A stretch of DNA of 36,058 nt from Anoxybacillus sp050480245 (GTDB taxonomy: Bacteria; Bacillota; Bacilli; Bacillales; Anoxybacillaceae): assembly GCA_050480245.1 (NCBI GenBank), contig JBCNEQ010000018.1; one strand, 5' to 3'. A program made the translations under genes and the position numbers. Positions within the stretch are counted from its first letter, which is position 1, and each line of letters opens with the position of its first letter. The notes beneath the pieces are model-generated. The model did not search any database. It saw only the letters and a list, made by a program, of their open reading frames with translations, and was not told the DNA's origin. Below are positions 23,516 through 33,126 of the stretch, piece by piece.

Positions 23516-26500
23516 CTACGCCCCCACAATATCTTCTGAATTTCTGTTAATCTCATCGATAATGCTAATGATCCTCCGCGCGTCGTCCATGTTGTCTTGA
23601 AAGAGTTCAACAATGCTGCCGACGGTTTTGAACGGTTCTTCCTGCAGCACCCGCTTGTCCATGACCCCGTTTTTCACAAAGTAATCGACGATCAATTTGA
23701 CAAAACGGCTTTGTTGGATGTTCAACCGTTCGCTTGATAAAAATTCGGAAAACGCCTCGTTGGCGGCCTGCGGGTCAAGGCCGACAATTTGACGGACAAG
23801 CTTTGTAATCGGTGTGTCTCCGAATTCTCTTTTATAATCTTCCTGTGTGCCAAGCTCATTCCAAAGAATATGCTCCAACGTTTTTAAGTCTTGGACGGTT
23901 AGCTTTTTATTATTTCGCAACTTGTAAATGGCCATCTGGTCGCGGTGTTCATGCAGATAATGTTCAACCTTTTTCCGATAATTTTTCAGATCATTGACAT
24001 TAAACATCGGGCCGTTTTCTTTGACTTCTAAAACTTGGTCTTTAAAGTTCGTATAGTAAATTTTTTGCGTTTCTTTTTCAAGGAATTTGACTAAGTCACG
24101 CAACGCTTCGCGAACGGCTTCCAATTCGAAAATATCGGCTTCGCTCCAAAACTCTTCCGTCTGCACCTTTTCGATGATATATTTTTGTTCCACCACTTGA
24201 GGAATCGAACCGAGCTTAGATAACGCCTCTGCGGTGCGAATCACACTCCGAATCGGCTTCGTCGCATTTTTAGTTTGCAACTTTGCCAACTCAATAGTAT
24301 ACATGAGTAAATCAAAACGTTTCGCCAATTCATCATCGTTCACCGGAACAATCAGTGGTGAAATATGTTCTTTAATTTCATTTAAATCCATCGCCGTTAA
24401 GGAATCCCACTTGGCTCGATTTTTAAACTTATGCACATATTGAATATGTTGGCGTACACGGAAGTTTTCTTCATTCAACTTATTGATTTCCGCTAGCACC
24501 TCGTCAATCAATTCATTGCGATAGGCAATATACTCTTCTTCTTGGTACTGTAAATGCTGCAGTTCTTTAATGATTTCAATTTTGGCGTTAAATAGACGCT
24601 CCGTTAAGCTTTCTACCGCTTTTCCTTCGATTCCCTTTGGATTTTCGCGGAAAAACTCGAAGTTGCCGCAATAATCAAAAATAAGGAAATGCGTTTTATC
24701 TTGCCCGGCTCCGAATAAGTCTTTGCATAATCGGGTTCCGCGCCCGATCATTTGCCAAAACTTTGATTTGGAGCGTACTCTCTTGAAGAACACAAGGTTG
24801 ACGACTTCTGGAATATCCACTCCAGTATCGAGCATATCGACCGATACCGCAATTTGCGGCCATTTGTTGCGGTCGGAAAAATCATCGATTAATGTTTGGT
24901 AGTAGTTCACGCTGTAATCAATGACCCGTGCAAAGCCGCCCTTGTATTCAGGGAACAATTGATCAAAGCGCTCCACGATTCGTTCCGCATGGCGATGGTT
25001 TTTCGCAAAAATAATCGTTTTGCCGAGTTTGTCTCCGCCTTCTACGCGAATTCCTTTTTCCATTAAATCTCTGAGTACCGTATCAATCGTATCGTCATTA
25101 AACAGCCATTCGTTTAGCGCGGCACTGTCAATATCCTCGCCCACTTCCTCATCAAATGTTTCTTCATATCGTTCTTTTTCTTCATCCGATAACTCATCGT
25201 AATGAATGCCTTCTTCGAGAAACTTTAATTTTGTTTCAATCGTCCGATAATCGACTAAATAGCCGTCCTGAACGGCTTGATCTAACTCATAGGCATAGGT
25301 CGGCACGCCATTTTCCAGATCAAACACTTCATACGTATTGCGGTCAATTTCATCTTTTGGTGTGGCGGTAAGGCCAAGCAATATCGCGTCAAAATAGTCA
25401 AAAATCGCCCGATATTTCTTATAAATACTGCGGTGGGATTCATCGACGATAATTAAATCAAAATGCCCGACGGTAAAGAGGCGTTTGCCGTCTTTTCGCT
25501 TCGCTTCGTCAATCGCGTTCATCATCGTCGGGTACGTCGAAAACACCATGCGGCTTTCCTCTGGATTGTCTTTGTTATCGAGCAAATTGCAAAGCGTCAA
25601 GTTCCGCAACAAATGGCTAAAGCTATTTTTCGCTTGCGTTACAAGCGTTTTGCGGTCCGCTAAAAACAAAATATTTTTTACCCAATTATGACGGGTAAGA
25701 ACATCGACAATCGAAATCGCCGTCCGGGTTTTGCCGCTCCCTGTTGCCATGACAAGCAACGCTTTGCGCCGTTTATTCTCGAGCGCGTCGCATACGGCTA
25801 AAACCGCTTCTTTTTGGTAATAGCGATTCGTTATGTTGTCATTGATTTGCACATTTTTTAGCGGCTTCTTCATCGTCCGACGATCAATAAGCAAGCTTAA
25901 TTCTTCCTTATTGTAAAAGCCGGAAACTCTCCGCGCCGGATAGTTAAGGTCGTCCCAAATATACGTTTCAAAACCGTTTGTGTAAAAAATAATCGGACGT
26001 TGGCCGTGCATTTTTTCAATACAGTCGGCATACAATTTCGCCTGTTGCTTTCCTTTGTTCGGATCAGCTGTTGTCCGTTTCGCTTCCACGACCGCAAGCG
26101 GCTTCCCGTTATCGCCAAAAAGGACGTAATCGACATAGCCGACTCCTTCCTGATTCGGCATGCCAACGACAGGGTATTCCACAATAACGTCCTTTTTAAA
26201 TTCCCAACCCGCCAGCTTCAAATCTAAATCAATATATTTCTTTCTTGTTTCCCATTCGCTTAGTTCATCGACTTGGAAGTGATATTCTTTTGTATTCGCT
26301 TCCCGTTTGGCGGTGAGAAGAGCGCGGAGCTGTTCGTTTTCTTTCATCATTTCCTCAAGACGCTTGTCTTTGGAACTTAGCCGTTCGTATAGATCCTTTA
26401 ATTCTTCCGGACGCTCGCGCTTTTCCTCGCCAATTGGCAGCAATGATTCATCAAAATCCGTAGCCGTATATTCATCTGAATAACAATAATCAATCCAAGA

Positions 26501-26860
26501 CACAAACTGATGAAGATGATGCAGGGAAAGAATCGCTTCTTCCCTCGTAATCATCGAGTTCGTATGAACCGCGACATTTCCCAGTTTGACAATGTAACGC
26601 AACAACGGCAACAAGTCTTCATCAATAATGGACAAAAAGACGTTGTCATGAATCAAACTGGAAAGATTATCTTGATACGGAACTTTCAAAGCGCTGTCAA
26701 AGCTGTACACCCACTTCACCGCAAGCTCCAGCGCACGGCGCGTCAAAATCGCGCACGTTGCTGGACTCACGACTAAACTTTTCTCAGCCTCTAAACACGC
26801 ATTCGTAAAACTCTCATAATGAGGTTTGCCTATTAGAAAACTAAAGTTGGATAACAACAA
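23516..26860 (-). CDS. hsdR: Type I restriction enzyme, R (motor/nuclease) subunit
   Basis: ATP-driven DNA translocase and nuclease of the type I complex. The 1114-residue protein has an N-terminal DUF4145-like helical domain (1-130) and a coiled coil (about 150-190). The nuclease core has Asp244, Glu259 and Lys261 (VDYVLFG, then VVEAK). SF2 helicase motifs follow: MATGSGKT (371-378), DESHR, LTATPK and QMIGRGTR. A long C-terminal EcoEI-type domain ends the chain, so it belongs to the EcoEI/EcoAI-like subgroup. It starts at TTG with GGAGG upstream and a second TTG next. It is the third gene of hsdM-hsdS-hsdR. No frameshift is seen, so it is probably active. Confidence 0.95.
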   Translation of the reverse strand: MLLSNFSFLIGKPHYESFTNACLEAEKSLVVSPATCAILTRRALELAVKWVYSFDSALKVPYQDNLSSLIHDNVFLSIIDEDLLPLLRYIVKLGNVAVHTNSMITREEAILSLHHLHQFVSWIDYCYSDEYTATDFDESLLPIGEEKRERPEELKDLYERLSSKDKRLEEMMKENEQLRALLTAKREANTKEYHFQVDELSEWETRKKYIDLDLKLAGWEFKKDVIVEYPVVGMPNQEGVGYVDYVLFGDNGKPLAVVEAKRTTADPNKGKQQAKLYADCIEKMHGQRPIIFYTNGFETYIWDDLNYPARRVSGFYNKEELSLLIDRRTMKKPLKNVQINDNITNRYYQKEAVLAVCDALENKRRKALLVMATGSGKTRTAISIVDVLTRHNWVKNILFLADRKTLVTQAKNSFSHLLRNLTLCNLLDNKDNPEESRMVFSTYPTMMNAIDEAKRKDGKRLFTVGHFDLIIVDESHRSIYKKYRAIFDYFDAILLGLTATPKDEIDRNTYEVFDLENGVPTYAYELDQAVQDGYLVDYRTIETKLKFLEEGIHYDELSDEEKERYEETFDEEVGEDIDSAALNEWLFNDDTIDTVLRDLMEKGIRVEGGDKLGKTIIFAKNHRHAERIVERFDQLFPEYKGGFARVIDYSVNYYQTLIDDFSDRNKWPQIAVSVDMLDTGVDIPEVVNLVFFKRVRSKSKFWQMIGRGTRLCKDLFGAGQDKTHFLIFDYCGNFEFFRENPKGIEGKAVESLTERLFNAKIEIIKELQHLQYQEEEYIAYRNELIDEVLAEINKLNEENFRVRQHIQYVHKFKNRAKWDSLTAMDLNEIKEHISPLIVPVNDDELAKRFDLLMYTIELAKLQTKNATKPIRSVIRTAEALSKLGSIPQVVEQKYIIEKVQTEEFWSEADIFELEAVREALRDLVKFLEKETQKIYYTNFKDQVLEVKENGPMFNVNDLKNYRKKVEHYLHEHRDQMAIYKLRNNKKLTVQDLKTLEHILWNELGTQEDYKREFGDTPITKLVRQIVGLDPQAANEAFSEFLSSERLNIQQSRFVKLIVDYFVKNGVMDKRVLQEEPFKTVGSIVELFQDNMDDARRIISIIDEINRNSEDIVGA

Positions 26861-26900
26861 ATCCCCCTCCCTTGACCAACACGAATTCCTTTTACACTTA

Positions 26901-28067
26901 CTAATCGTTGAACAACTCTCCCTTAAACGCTCGTTGCATGAGGGAGTTGAAGTTATTTTCGAGTTCTTCTAGGCTCTTTTGAAGAAGGTCTTTTTGAGAT
27001 TCTATTTTTTGTACTATTTCTGCAAATTTGTTTTGAAGTTCAACAGGGGGTACCGGTATTTCTAACTCACTTAAAATTTTGAGATTAATATTTTTTTGCG
27101 CTGATTCGGGAGCATTAGCTTCAATGATTCTTTGTAAAAACGTAAACCAAAAATGTACATATATATTAGACATATAATTTTTTGGAATGTAAGCAACAAC
27201 ACTGTCTGGAAAACAAGCATCAAACGTTAATATTCCTGTTTGGGCTATATTAGCTGCAATTGTAATACACAACGTACCTTTTGGCCACATTTTACTCTGT
27301 TTTAAACCTAACTCAGAGTACGTTTGATTATATTTTTTTATGAATATACCCGAATTTGCAATATCTCCAGTTTGAATCAAAGGATATGGGCCATTCAAAA
27401 GTTCAGGAGCATTTCGTGGTCGATGTTTCGATATTCCTCTTTTAAGCTCACCTGTCTCGGATAATTTCTGCATGACCCAGTTTTTATTATTTTTCACCGG
27501 ATCCCCAAACATCTCCAAAAACACACTTTGCGCCATCTGATCCAATGCTGCGATTTGGGCTTTTCGTTTGTCAATGAGTTCTTGGGCTTTGTCTAGTACA
27601 AAAACAATGCGTTCCTGTAAGTATATATTAGGGATTGGAATTACCACTTCTTTTAAAAATTTAAAATGACGATTATATCCTGTGTCAGGTATATTCACTG
27701 TGCGTAGATAATAATAAATGTATTTCGTAAGAACTTCTTCCTCTGAGAATACATTTTTTAGTAGTTTTACACCATCTGCGCCTATAAATATAGGGAAATC
27801 AATATACTTTAATATTCTCGTATGATCACCAAATATGATTAATGGAGATTTATCATAAACACCTTCTCTATCATTGGTAAAACCAGCAATATAGTCTTTT
27901 CCCTGATCAATAATTGGATAGCTTCCTTGTGCAAGGTATTCTTCTTTTTTTATTTTTTTTGCATTCTTAGTTTCATCTCTTAAAACATCACTAAATTTTA
28001 ATAATTTCCAATTGGGATTTTTTTGTAAACTTCTTAAAACTTTCTTGTCCTGATATTTACTAAACAT
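26901..28067 (-). CDS. hsdS: Type I restriction enzyme, S (specificity) subunit
   Basis: Determines the bipartite DNA target of the M2S methylase and of the R2M2S nuclease. The 388-residue protein has two target-recognition domains (about 18-165 and 205-345). Each is followed by a conserved helical spacer: first ELIDKRKAQIAALDQMAQSV near 167-186, then QNKFAEIVQKIESQKDLLQK with SLMQRAFKGEL at the C-terminus. The PIFIGADGVKLLK and DTGYNRHFKFLKEVVIPIP motifs are typical. The target cannot be read from sequence. The gene lies 9 bases after hsdM with only a weak ribosome site, suggesting coupling. It looks more AT-rich than hsdM, as is usual for exchanged recognition domains. Confidence 0.95.
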   Translation of the reverse strand: MFSKYQDKKVLRSLQKNPNWKLLKFSDVLRDETKNAKKIKKEEYLAQGSYPIIDQGKDYIAGFTNDREGVYDKSPLIIFGDHTRILKYIDFPIFIGADGVKLLKNVFSEEEVLTKYIYYYLRTVNIPDTGYNRHFKFLKEVVIPIPNIYLQERIVFVLDKAQELIDKRKAQIAALDQMAQSVFLEMFGDPVKNNKNWVMQKLSETGELKRGISKHRPRNAPELLNGPYPLIQTGDIANSGIFIKKYNQTYSELGLKQSKMWPKGTLCITIAANIAQTGILTFDACFPDSVVAYIPKNYMSNIYVHFWFTFLQRIIEANAPESAQKNINLKILSELEIPVPPVELQNKFAEIVQKIESQKDLLQKSLEELENNFNSLMQRAFKGELFND

Positions 28068-28076
28068 AGCATCACT

Positions 28077-29534
28077 CTATCCCTTTATTATTTTTTTTAA
28101 TTCCTCTAAACCATTCATAATCTCTTTTTCCAACGTTTCCACTCTTTCAAGTATCACACTTGGCGCTTCATACTCTACCTCTTCATACTCAATCTCTTTA
28201 TATTTGTTAATCGAAAGGTCATAGTCATTTTCCCGGATTTCTTCCACCGGTACAAAGAACGATTGCTCCGTCCGTTTCCGATCTTTTTCTGCTTCACGGT
28301 TATGGAAGCGCGCAATGATGTCCGGGATGTCGTTTTCCTCAATCGGCGTGCGCTTGTCGTCTAACGAATAGCCATCGGCTTTCATGTCGTAAAACCAGAC
28401 GTGATCTGTTCCGCCGACGCCCGTTTTCGTGAAAATCATAATCGCCGTCGAAACGCCGGCGTATGGTTTAAATACGCCGCTTGGCATGGAAATAATCGCT
28501 TCTAATTTATGATTTTCCACAATTTCTTTGCGGATGTCTCTATGCGCTTTGGAGCTGCCGAACAATACCCCGTCCGGTACGATGCACGCGCAACGTCCGC
28601 CCGTTTTTAAGATGCGTAAGAATAACGCCAAAAATAAAAGCTCGGTTTTCTTTGTCTTTGTAATTTTTAACAGGTCGCTTGAAACGGCTTCATAATCCAA
28701 GGAGCCTTTAAACGGCGGATTGGCAAGGACAAGAGTGTATTTGTCCTTATCTTTGTTTTGTTCCGACAAGGAGTCGCGATATTCGATATTCGGATTTTCA
28801 ATGCCATGGAGCATCATGTTCATCGCGCCAATCCGCAACATCGTGCGGTCCATGTCAAAACCGTAGAACATATGGTTATTAAAATGCTCTTTTAAACTTT
28901 GCACTAAAAATAAGTCACTGCGATGTTTGCGCAAATATTCGCCCGCTGCGACTAAAAACCCTGCAGAACCTGCGGCCGGGTCGACAATAATATCTTCTGG
29001 AGTCGGTTTCATTAACTCTACCATCATATTGATAATATGACGCGGCGTGCGGAATTGACCATTTGTTCCCGCTGTCGCGATTTTGGATAGCAAATATTCA
29101 TATAAATCCCCTTGTAAATCACGGTCTTTCAGCGGAAGCTTATCAATGCCGTCCACAATTTTTGAAAGCATTTGCGGCGTAGGAATCATAAAAATCGCAT
29201 CACTCATATACTTGGCATATGCGGAATTTTTATTGCCATGCAAGCTTTTAATAAAAGGGAATACTTCCTTAGATACGATTTCATACATTTGGGAAGCTTC
29301 TAGATTTTTAAACTTGCTCCAACGCAAGTGTTGTTTATCTTCAGGAAAGATTCGTTCAAACTCAATTCCTAATAAAGCAGCCTCTTGTTCTCTTTGGGTT
29401 TCAGCTTCATCAAGGCCTTTAATAAATAAGAGGTATGTAAATTGTTCAATGACCGTCAGCGGGTTCGTAATTCCGCCTGTCCAAAACGTTTCCCATATTT
29501 TATCGACTTTGTTCTTTAATTCTCCTGTAATCAT
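28077..29534 (-). CDS. hsdM: Type I restriction enzyme, M (adenine-N6 methyltransferase) subunit
   Basis: Methylates adenine in the target using S-adenosylmethionine. The 485-residue protein has an N-terminal HsdM helical domain (1-145). Motif I is DPAAGSAGF (185-193) for cofactor binding, and motif IV is NPPF (272-275), the N6-adenine signature. GFDMDRTMLRIGAMNMMLHG lies between them. AAGGAGG precedes the ATG. It is first in the hsdM-hsdS-hsdR operon. Upstream lies only insertion-sequence debris, so the operon forms a self-contained island. Confidence 0.97.
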   Translation of the reverse strand: MITGELKNKVDKIWETFWTGGITNPLTVIEQFTYLLFIKGLDEAETQREQEAALLGIEFERIFPEDKQHLRWSKFKNLEASQMYEIVSKEVFPFIKSLHGNKNSAYAKYMSDAIFMIPTPQMLSKIVDGIDKLPLKDRDLQGDLYEYLLSKIATAGTNGQFRTPRHIINMMVELMKPTPEDIIVDPAAGSAGFLVAAGEYLRKHRSDLFLVQSLKEHFNNHMFYGFDMDRTMLRIGAMNMMLHGIENPNIEYRDSLSEQNKDKDKYTLVLANPPFKGSLDYEAVSSDLLKITKTKKTELLFLALFLRILKTGGRCACIVPDGVLFGSSKAHRDIRKEIVENHKLEAIISMPSGVFKPYAGVSTAIMIFTKTGVGGTDHVWFYDMKADGYSLDDKRTPIEENDIPDIIARFHNREAEKDRKRTEQSFFVPVEEIRENDYDLSINKYKEIEYEEVEYEAPSVILERVETLEKEIMNGLEELKKIIKG

Positions 29535-29610
29535 ATATCTTCCTCCTTATTATTTCCAAACTTAATTATACATAGTTTTATCGGAGTTAGAAACTTTGAT
29601 TTCTCTGGAT

Positions 29611-29820
29611 TCAATCAACTGTTAAAAAAGGGAAAATCTCTTTGTATGAAGGGTTATCCTTGTTTTCCTCACAATCACATGCCAAACCCGCCTCTTGATA
29701 GGCTTTCATCAGTATTTTGGATTGTTTCGATGTACGGCATGCCCTTTCAGCCCAATCCTTGTCTCTCGTTCTCTGCTACTCCCGCTCCCATTCTCCCTTA
29801 CAATCAGGACATTGCCATCG
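29611..29820 (-). pseudogene. Unrecognised zinc-ribbon-like gene fragment
   Basis: The minus strand reads RWQCPDCKGEWERE, a stop (TAG), then QRTRDKDWAERACRTSKQSK and ILMKAYQEAGLACDCEENKD, ending at TGA 29611. The CPDC and CDC pairs and even coding character suggest the 3' end of a real gene with one nonsense change. It runs directly against the IS66 fragment. No family is recognised. Confidence 0.3.
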
Positions 29821-29848
29821 AATGACCCGGTCTGCCTCCAGACCGGAT

Positions 29849-30286
29849 ATGCCGATTTTTCTGCTAGCCACCAAGCAAGCCGTTGAAGCCCATCACGGTG
29901 CACTTTCCGAAGAAGAGGCGAGACGGTTGGAACGTGCGTATGATCGTATCCTAGAAAGAGCACAACACCGATTGGAAACAAAGATGCCTCTTCCGAAAAA
30001 AGCACTCGCTTTTGTTCGACGCCTTCAAAAATGAAGGGAAGAAGCGTTGCGTTTCTTACGTGAAGTACATGTTCCCTTTGATAACAACCAAGCCGAACGC
30101 GATCTTCGTATGGTCAAAGTGAAAGGGAACATCTCGGGTACGTTTCGCGAAGAAACATTCGCCCAGTCTTTTTGTATCACAAGGAGCATCGTTTTCACAC
30201 TGACGAAGCACGAAAAAAATGTGTGGGATTCGTTATGTCTTCTGTTGACGGGTGACACACTCGATCGTGTTCTTTCTACCACTTAG
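29849..30286 (+). pseudogene. IS66-family transposase C-terminal remnant
   Basis: One frame encodes EARRLERAYDRILERAQHRL and onward to LPKKALAFVRRLQK, a TGA, then REEALRFLREV, VPFDNNQAERDLRMVKVKGN and ISGTFREETFAQSFCITRS, ending at TAG 30284. VPFDNNxAERDLRMVKVK with the final catalytic Glu is diagnostic for IS66 transposases. Only about the last 140 residues of a roughly 500-residue protein remain, broken by one nonsense codon. Confidence 0.85.
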
Positions 30287-30312
30287 GGCATTTTCTATCA
30301 CGGGAATGCCCT
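30285..30312. other. Hairpin after the IS66 fragment
   Basis: AGGGCATT / AATGCCCT inverted repeat with a 12-base loop, starting at the IS66 stop codon. It may be the element's terminator. Confidence 0.45.
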
Positions 30313-30466
30313 ATTTATGTTGCGATTCTTTACATACTACTATCGGGGTGAATAGTTACTACAAATTAATACAAATAAGTTTAGTCCCGATTCATCACCA
30401 CAAAATGTACTTGACAAGCAATACGATCAACAAGGATGTACAAAAATCATTGATTTACTGATTTTT

Positions 30467-30486
30467 CCCCACAAGCGTAAGTGGGG
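30467..30486 (+). mobile_element. Orphan IS200/IS605-group end hairpin
   Basis: CCCCAC-AAGCGTAA-GTGGGG is a perfect 6-bp stem with the AAGCGTAA loop typical of IS605/IS1341-group right ends. No tnpB lies beside it. Confidence 0.6.
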
Positions 30487-30570
30487 CATGTTATAAAAAA
30501 ATCAAGCACAACTTTTGGTGAAGAGCCGTGGAACGAGTTTATTTTGTGTTTACAAAACTAACCTCTAACT

Positions 30571-30589
30571 TCGCCACACACTCCACATG
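30571..30589 (-). repeat. 19-bp match to the 3' end of rlmD
   Basis: Identical to 34621-34639, inside the rlmD coding end (minus strand H-V-E-C-V-A-K). Here the frame continues KLEVSFVNTK and stops, so it looks like the tail of a vanished TrmA-family methyltransferase copy or a recombination scar. Nearby, at 30512-30535, a minus-strand GGCTCTTCACCAAAAGTTG resembles ISL3-type terminal repeats; I hold that loosely. Confidence 0.5.
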
Positions 30590-30657
30590 TGTTGACTATA
30601 CAGTAAGAACAATTATTCAGAAGTGGATAGTGTTTGCTGTTTTCTTAATACCCGTGT

Positions 30658-31040
30658 TCAAGATGTTATTTCTTTAGAACTATATCCTGAAACAAGCAAT
30701 TCTGGTGCTACTGCCGCATCATTCCGATTCGCTGTGGTCAACACAGGAGATAAAATGATTCCCTCGGCAGTGGTGGAGAGATGGAGCTTATATCCTTTAA
30801 ACCAGTGGTATCGGGTGGCCGCTCCTCATTTTGCTTGCGAATCGTAAAAACTACTTCGAAGTTCCGTGCTGTCGGATCCACACAATTTGGGGATACCGTA
30901 CTTCTAAATCTTTGAGCAGCTGTGCGCGAAAAACAGGGAATCCCTGTTCTCAACCACTTCGCCGCGCGGAAAAACGAGGAGGGACTTCCCGAAGCCCGCA
31001 AGCTCGCTGAAAATAGCGAAAACGCCGGAGGATGGGCCTA
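30658..31040 (-). pseudogene. DDE transposase remnant (IS5/IS1182-like)
   Basis: In one minus-strand frame, GAATRYHWFKGYKLHLSTT and AEGIILSPVLTTANRNDAAV then APELL form the central strand-and-Asp region of a DDE transposase (W-F-K-G-Y-K-L-H, then TxANxxDxxxxxxLL). The frame ends at TGA 30658. Upstream pieces (QLLKDLEVRYPQIVWIRQHG) are in other frames, and an internal TGA is present. It is an inactive fragment; the exact family is uncertain. Confidence 0.65.
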
Positions 31041-31095
31041 ACATAAAAGAAGTACACTTCATATCCAGCACCTAATAATTTACATATAAACAAAT

Positions 31096-31137
31096 AAAAA
31101 CCTTAGTTCCCTATATGTGTAGTGGAACTAAGGTTTT
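31096..31137 (-). terminator. Terminator of the alkaline phosphatase gene
   Basis: AAAACCTTAGTTCC / GGAACTAAGGTTTT, a perfect 14-bp stem with a 13-base loop and flanking A and T runs. Strong in the minus direction. Confidence 0.9.
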
Positions 31138-31167
31138 CAGGCTTTCTTCTATAATCTATCATGTACC

Positions 31168-33078
31168 TTAATTATTTAAATTTAACGCACGATATAAGAA
31201 CACTGCAAATTCAGCTCGTTTCGTTTTAGAACGTGGATCAAACATTCCACCTTTTCTACCAGTTGTTACCCCATTTTGATAAAGGATTTTTATATTTTCT
31301 TGATGAGCAGGCGAAGCGGATTTTAAATCAGATAATCTTACTTGAACATGGTTTTGAGCTTTTAAAGAAAACGCACGAACTAAAATAGTCGCCATTTGTT
31401 CACGGGTTAATACATCATTAACACCAAATGTTCCATCTGCTTTTCCCTTAAAAATGCCTTTTGCTTTTGTTGCAGCAATTTCTTTAGCATATGGATGATT
31501 TTCATTCACATCTTTAAAAGCGTTTAAATCAGTTGGAATCTCAAGATTTAGTGCACGCTGCAACATAACAGCTGCCTCAGCGCGTGTAATCGCTTTGTTT
31601 GGATAGTAGTTTCCTTTATCATCTAGAGAAATGACATTTTGACTGATTAAATGTTGAATTTCATTATAAGCAAATTGACCCTCTTTCATATCGGCAGGAG
31701 TTTGTCCTGTTTTTGGTTTATTCACTTTTTTATTTTCTAAAATGTCAAAAATAATTTTCGCATGATCAGTGTTGTCAATTTTACCAGCAAAACGTTCAAT
31801 TTGCGGTCCGTATCCATAAACCGCTACATCTTCTCCAGTATGACCGCCTGTTGTCCAACCAGTAACAGAACGGGTATTAAAAATTGCTTCAATCGCATCA
31901 TCAATTGTCCTAAGGTCTTTCGTTTGCGCAGCGTCTTCTACGGATTTAATTTCTTCTTCCGTTAAATCAAGAGCAATATATTTCTTTAATGTTTCTCTCA
32001 CATTTGCACCATTGACGATTTTTTCTGCCATAAAATCAGGTGTTCTTTTCGCCGCTTTGATTGGCTCTGGGAACCAGTTGTAAATACCATTAGCTCCTAA
32101 TGAGAATCCCCCTGTAGAATGGTCTGCTGTTAATACGACTAAGGTTTCACCGTCTTTTTTCGCAAAATCAAGAGCTACTTTAAAAGCTTGTTCGAAATCT
32201 TCCATTTCAGACATTGCCGCTACAATGTCATTATCATGTCCAGCCCAGTCAATTTGGCTTCCTTCAACCATTAAGAAGAAACCATTTTCGTTTTTACTTA
32301 AACGTTCAATCGCTTCTCTTGTCATTTCTTCTAGATCCGGAGTTTCTTCAGTACGGTCAATGCGTTTAGGAAGACCGCCTTCAGCGAACAATCCTAAAAT
32401 ACGTTCGTTATTGTCTTTTAACAATTCATCTTCATTTGTCACAAAACTGTATCCATCTTTTTTAAATTCTTCGACTAAATTCCGATCTTCACGAATGAAG
32501 TTCTTAAGTCCTCCGCCTAACATGACATCAATCTTATGTTGGCCATTGATTAATTCGTCATAGTAGTCATCCGCAATCGCATTCATGTTCTTTCGGTTCA
32601 CATCATGGGCACCGTAAGCAGCCGGTGTTGCGTGCGTAATTTCTGATGTCGCTACAAGACCTGTCGACATTCCTTTTTCCTTTGCTGCTTCCAATACCGT
32701 TTTTACTTCCGTCTTATCATTATCAACCGCGATAGCCGCATTATACGTTTTAATACCGGCTGACATCGCTGTTGCTGCAGAAGCAGAGTCCGTGATATTT
32801 TGATGTTCATCTTCTGGATTTGTAGATTGCATACCAATTAAGTAGTCATCAAATGTTGTATTTTCGACAACAAATGTATCAGGGTTATCTTTCATATAAC
32901 GATGTGCTGTTAGGTAAGAAACCCCCATTCCGTCCCCTATCATAAAGATGATATTTTTAACTTGCTTCGGTTTTGTCTCAGCTTTGACAACATCATGATT
33001 CGTTACTAAGCTGCTGACTCCTAAACTAGAAGCTAACGTGAACGCCGTTAATCCTCTAAAAAACTTCTTCTTGCCCAA
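31168..33078 (-). CDS. Alkaline phosphatase with C-terminal S-layer-homology domains
   Basis: A 636-residue secreted PhoA-type phosphomonoesterase releasing phosphate outside the cell. A signal peptide (KKKFFRGLTAFTLASSLGVS) is followed by the metal motif FMIGDGMG (about 45-52). The nucleophile Ser98 lies in TDSASAATAM. Further metal ligands are in EGSQIDWAGHDN, TADHSTGG and TGGHTGEDV. From about residue 470 three SLH modules follow (ITRAEAAVMLQRAL, LTREQMATILVRAF, KTKRAEFAVFLYRAL), which bind pyruvylated wall polymers and hold the enzyme at the surface. Start is TTG 33078 because AAGGAGG lies 7 bases before it; the frame is open to 33120. Four Pho boxes upstream point to induction by phosphate starvation. 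Confidence 0.93.
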   Translation of the reverse strand: MGKKKFFRGLTAFTLASSLGVSSLVTNHDVVKAETKPKQVKNIIFMIGDGMGVSYLTAHRYMKDNPDTFVVENTTFDDYLIGMQSTNPEDEHQNITDSASAATAMSAGIKTYNAAIAVDNDKTEVKTVLEAAKEKGMSTGLVATSEITHATPAAYGAHDVNRKNMNAIADDYYDELINGQHKIDVMLGGGLKNFIREDRNLVEEFKKDGYSFVTNEDELLKDNNERILGLFAEGGLPKRIDRTEETPDLEEMTREAIERLSKNENGFFLMVEGSQIDWAGHDNDIVAAMSEMEDFEQAFKVALDFAKKDGETLVVLTADHSTGGFSLGANGIYNWFPEPIKAAKRTPDFMAEKIVNGANVRETLKKYIALDLTEEEIKSVEDAAQTKDLRTIDDAIEAIFNTRSVTGWTTGGHTGEDVAVYGYGPQIERFAGKIDNTDHAKIIFDILENKKVNKPKTGQTPADMKEGQFAYNEIQHLISQNVISLDDKGNYYPNKAITRAEAAVMLQRALNLEIPTDLNAFKDVNENHPYAKEIAATKAKGIFKGKADGTFGVNDVLTREQMATILVRAFSLKAQNHVQVRLSDLKSASPAHQENIKILYQNGVTTGRKGGMFDPRSKTKRAEFAVFLYRALNLNN

Positions 33079-33126
33079 ATACAAAACCTCCTTACAATGT
33101 TTTATATAATAAACATACAACGATTG

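Noticed and set aside
29709..30005. Minus-strand 98-codon frame over the IS66 fragment
   Set aside because: Antisense to the diagnostic IS66 sequence; no independent support.
21568..31100. Prophage or integrative element
   Set aside because: No integrase, structural, replication or conjugation gene. Only insertion-sequence fragments and a type I restriction operon are present.
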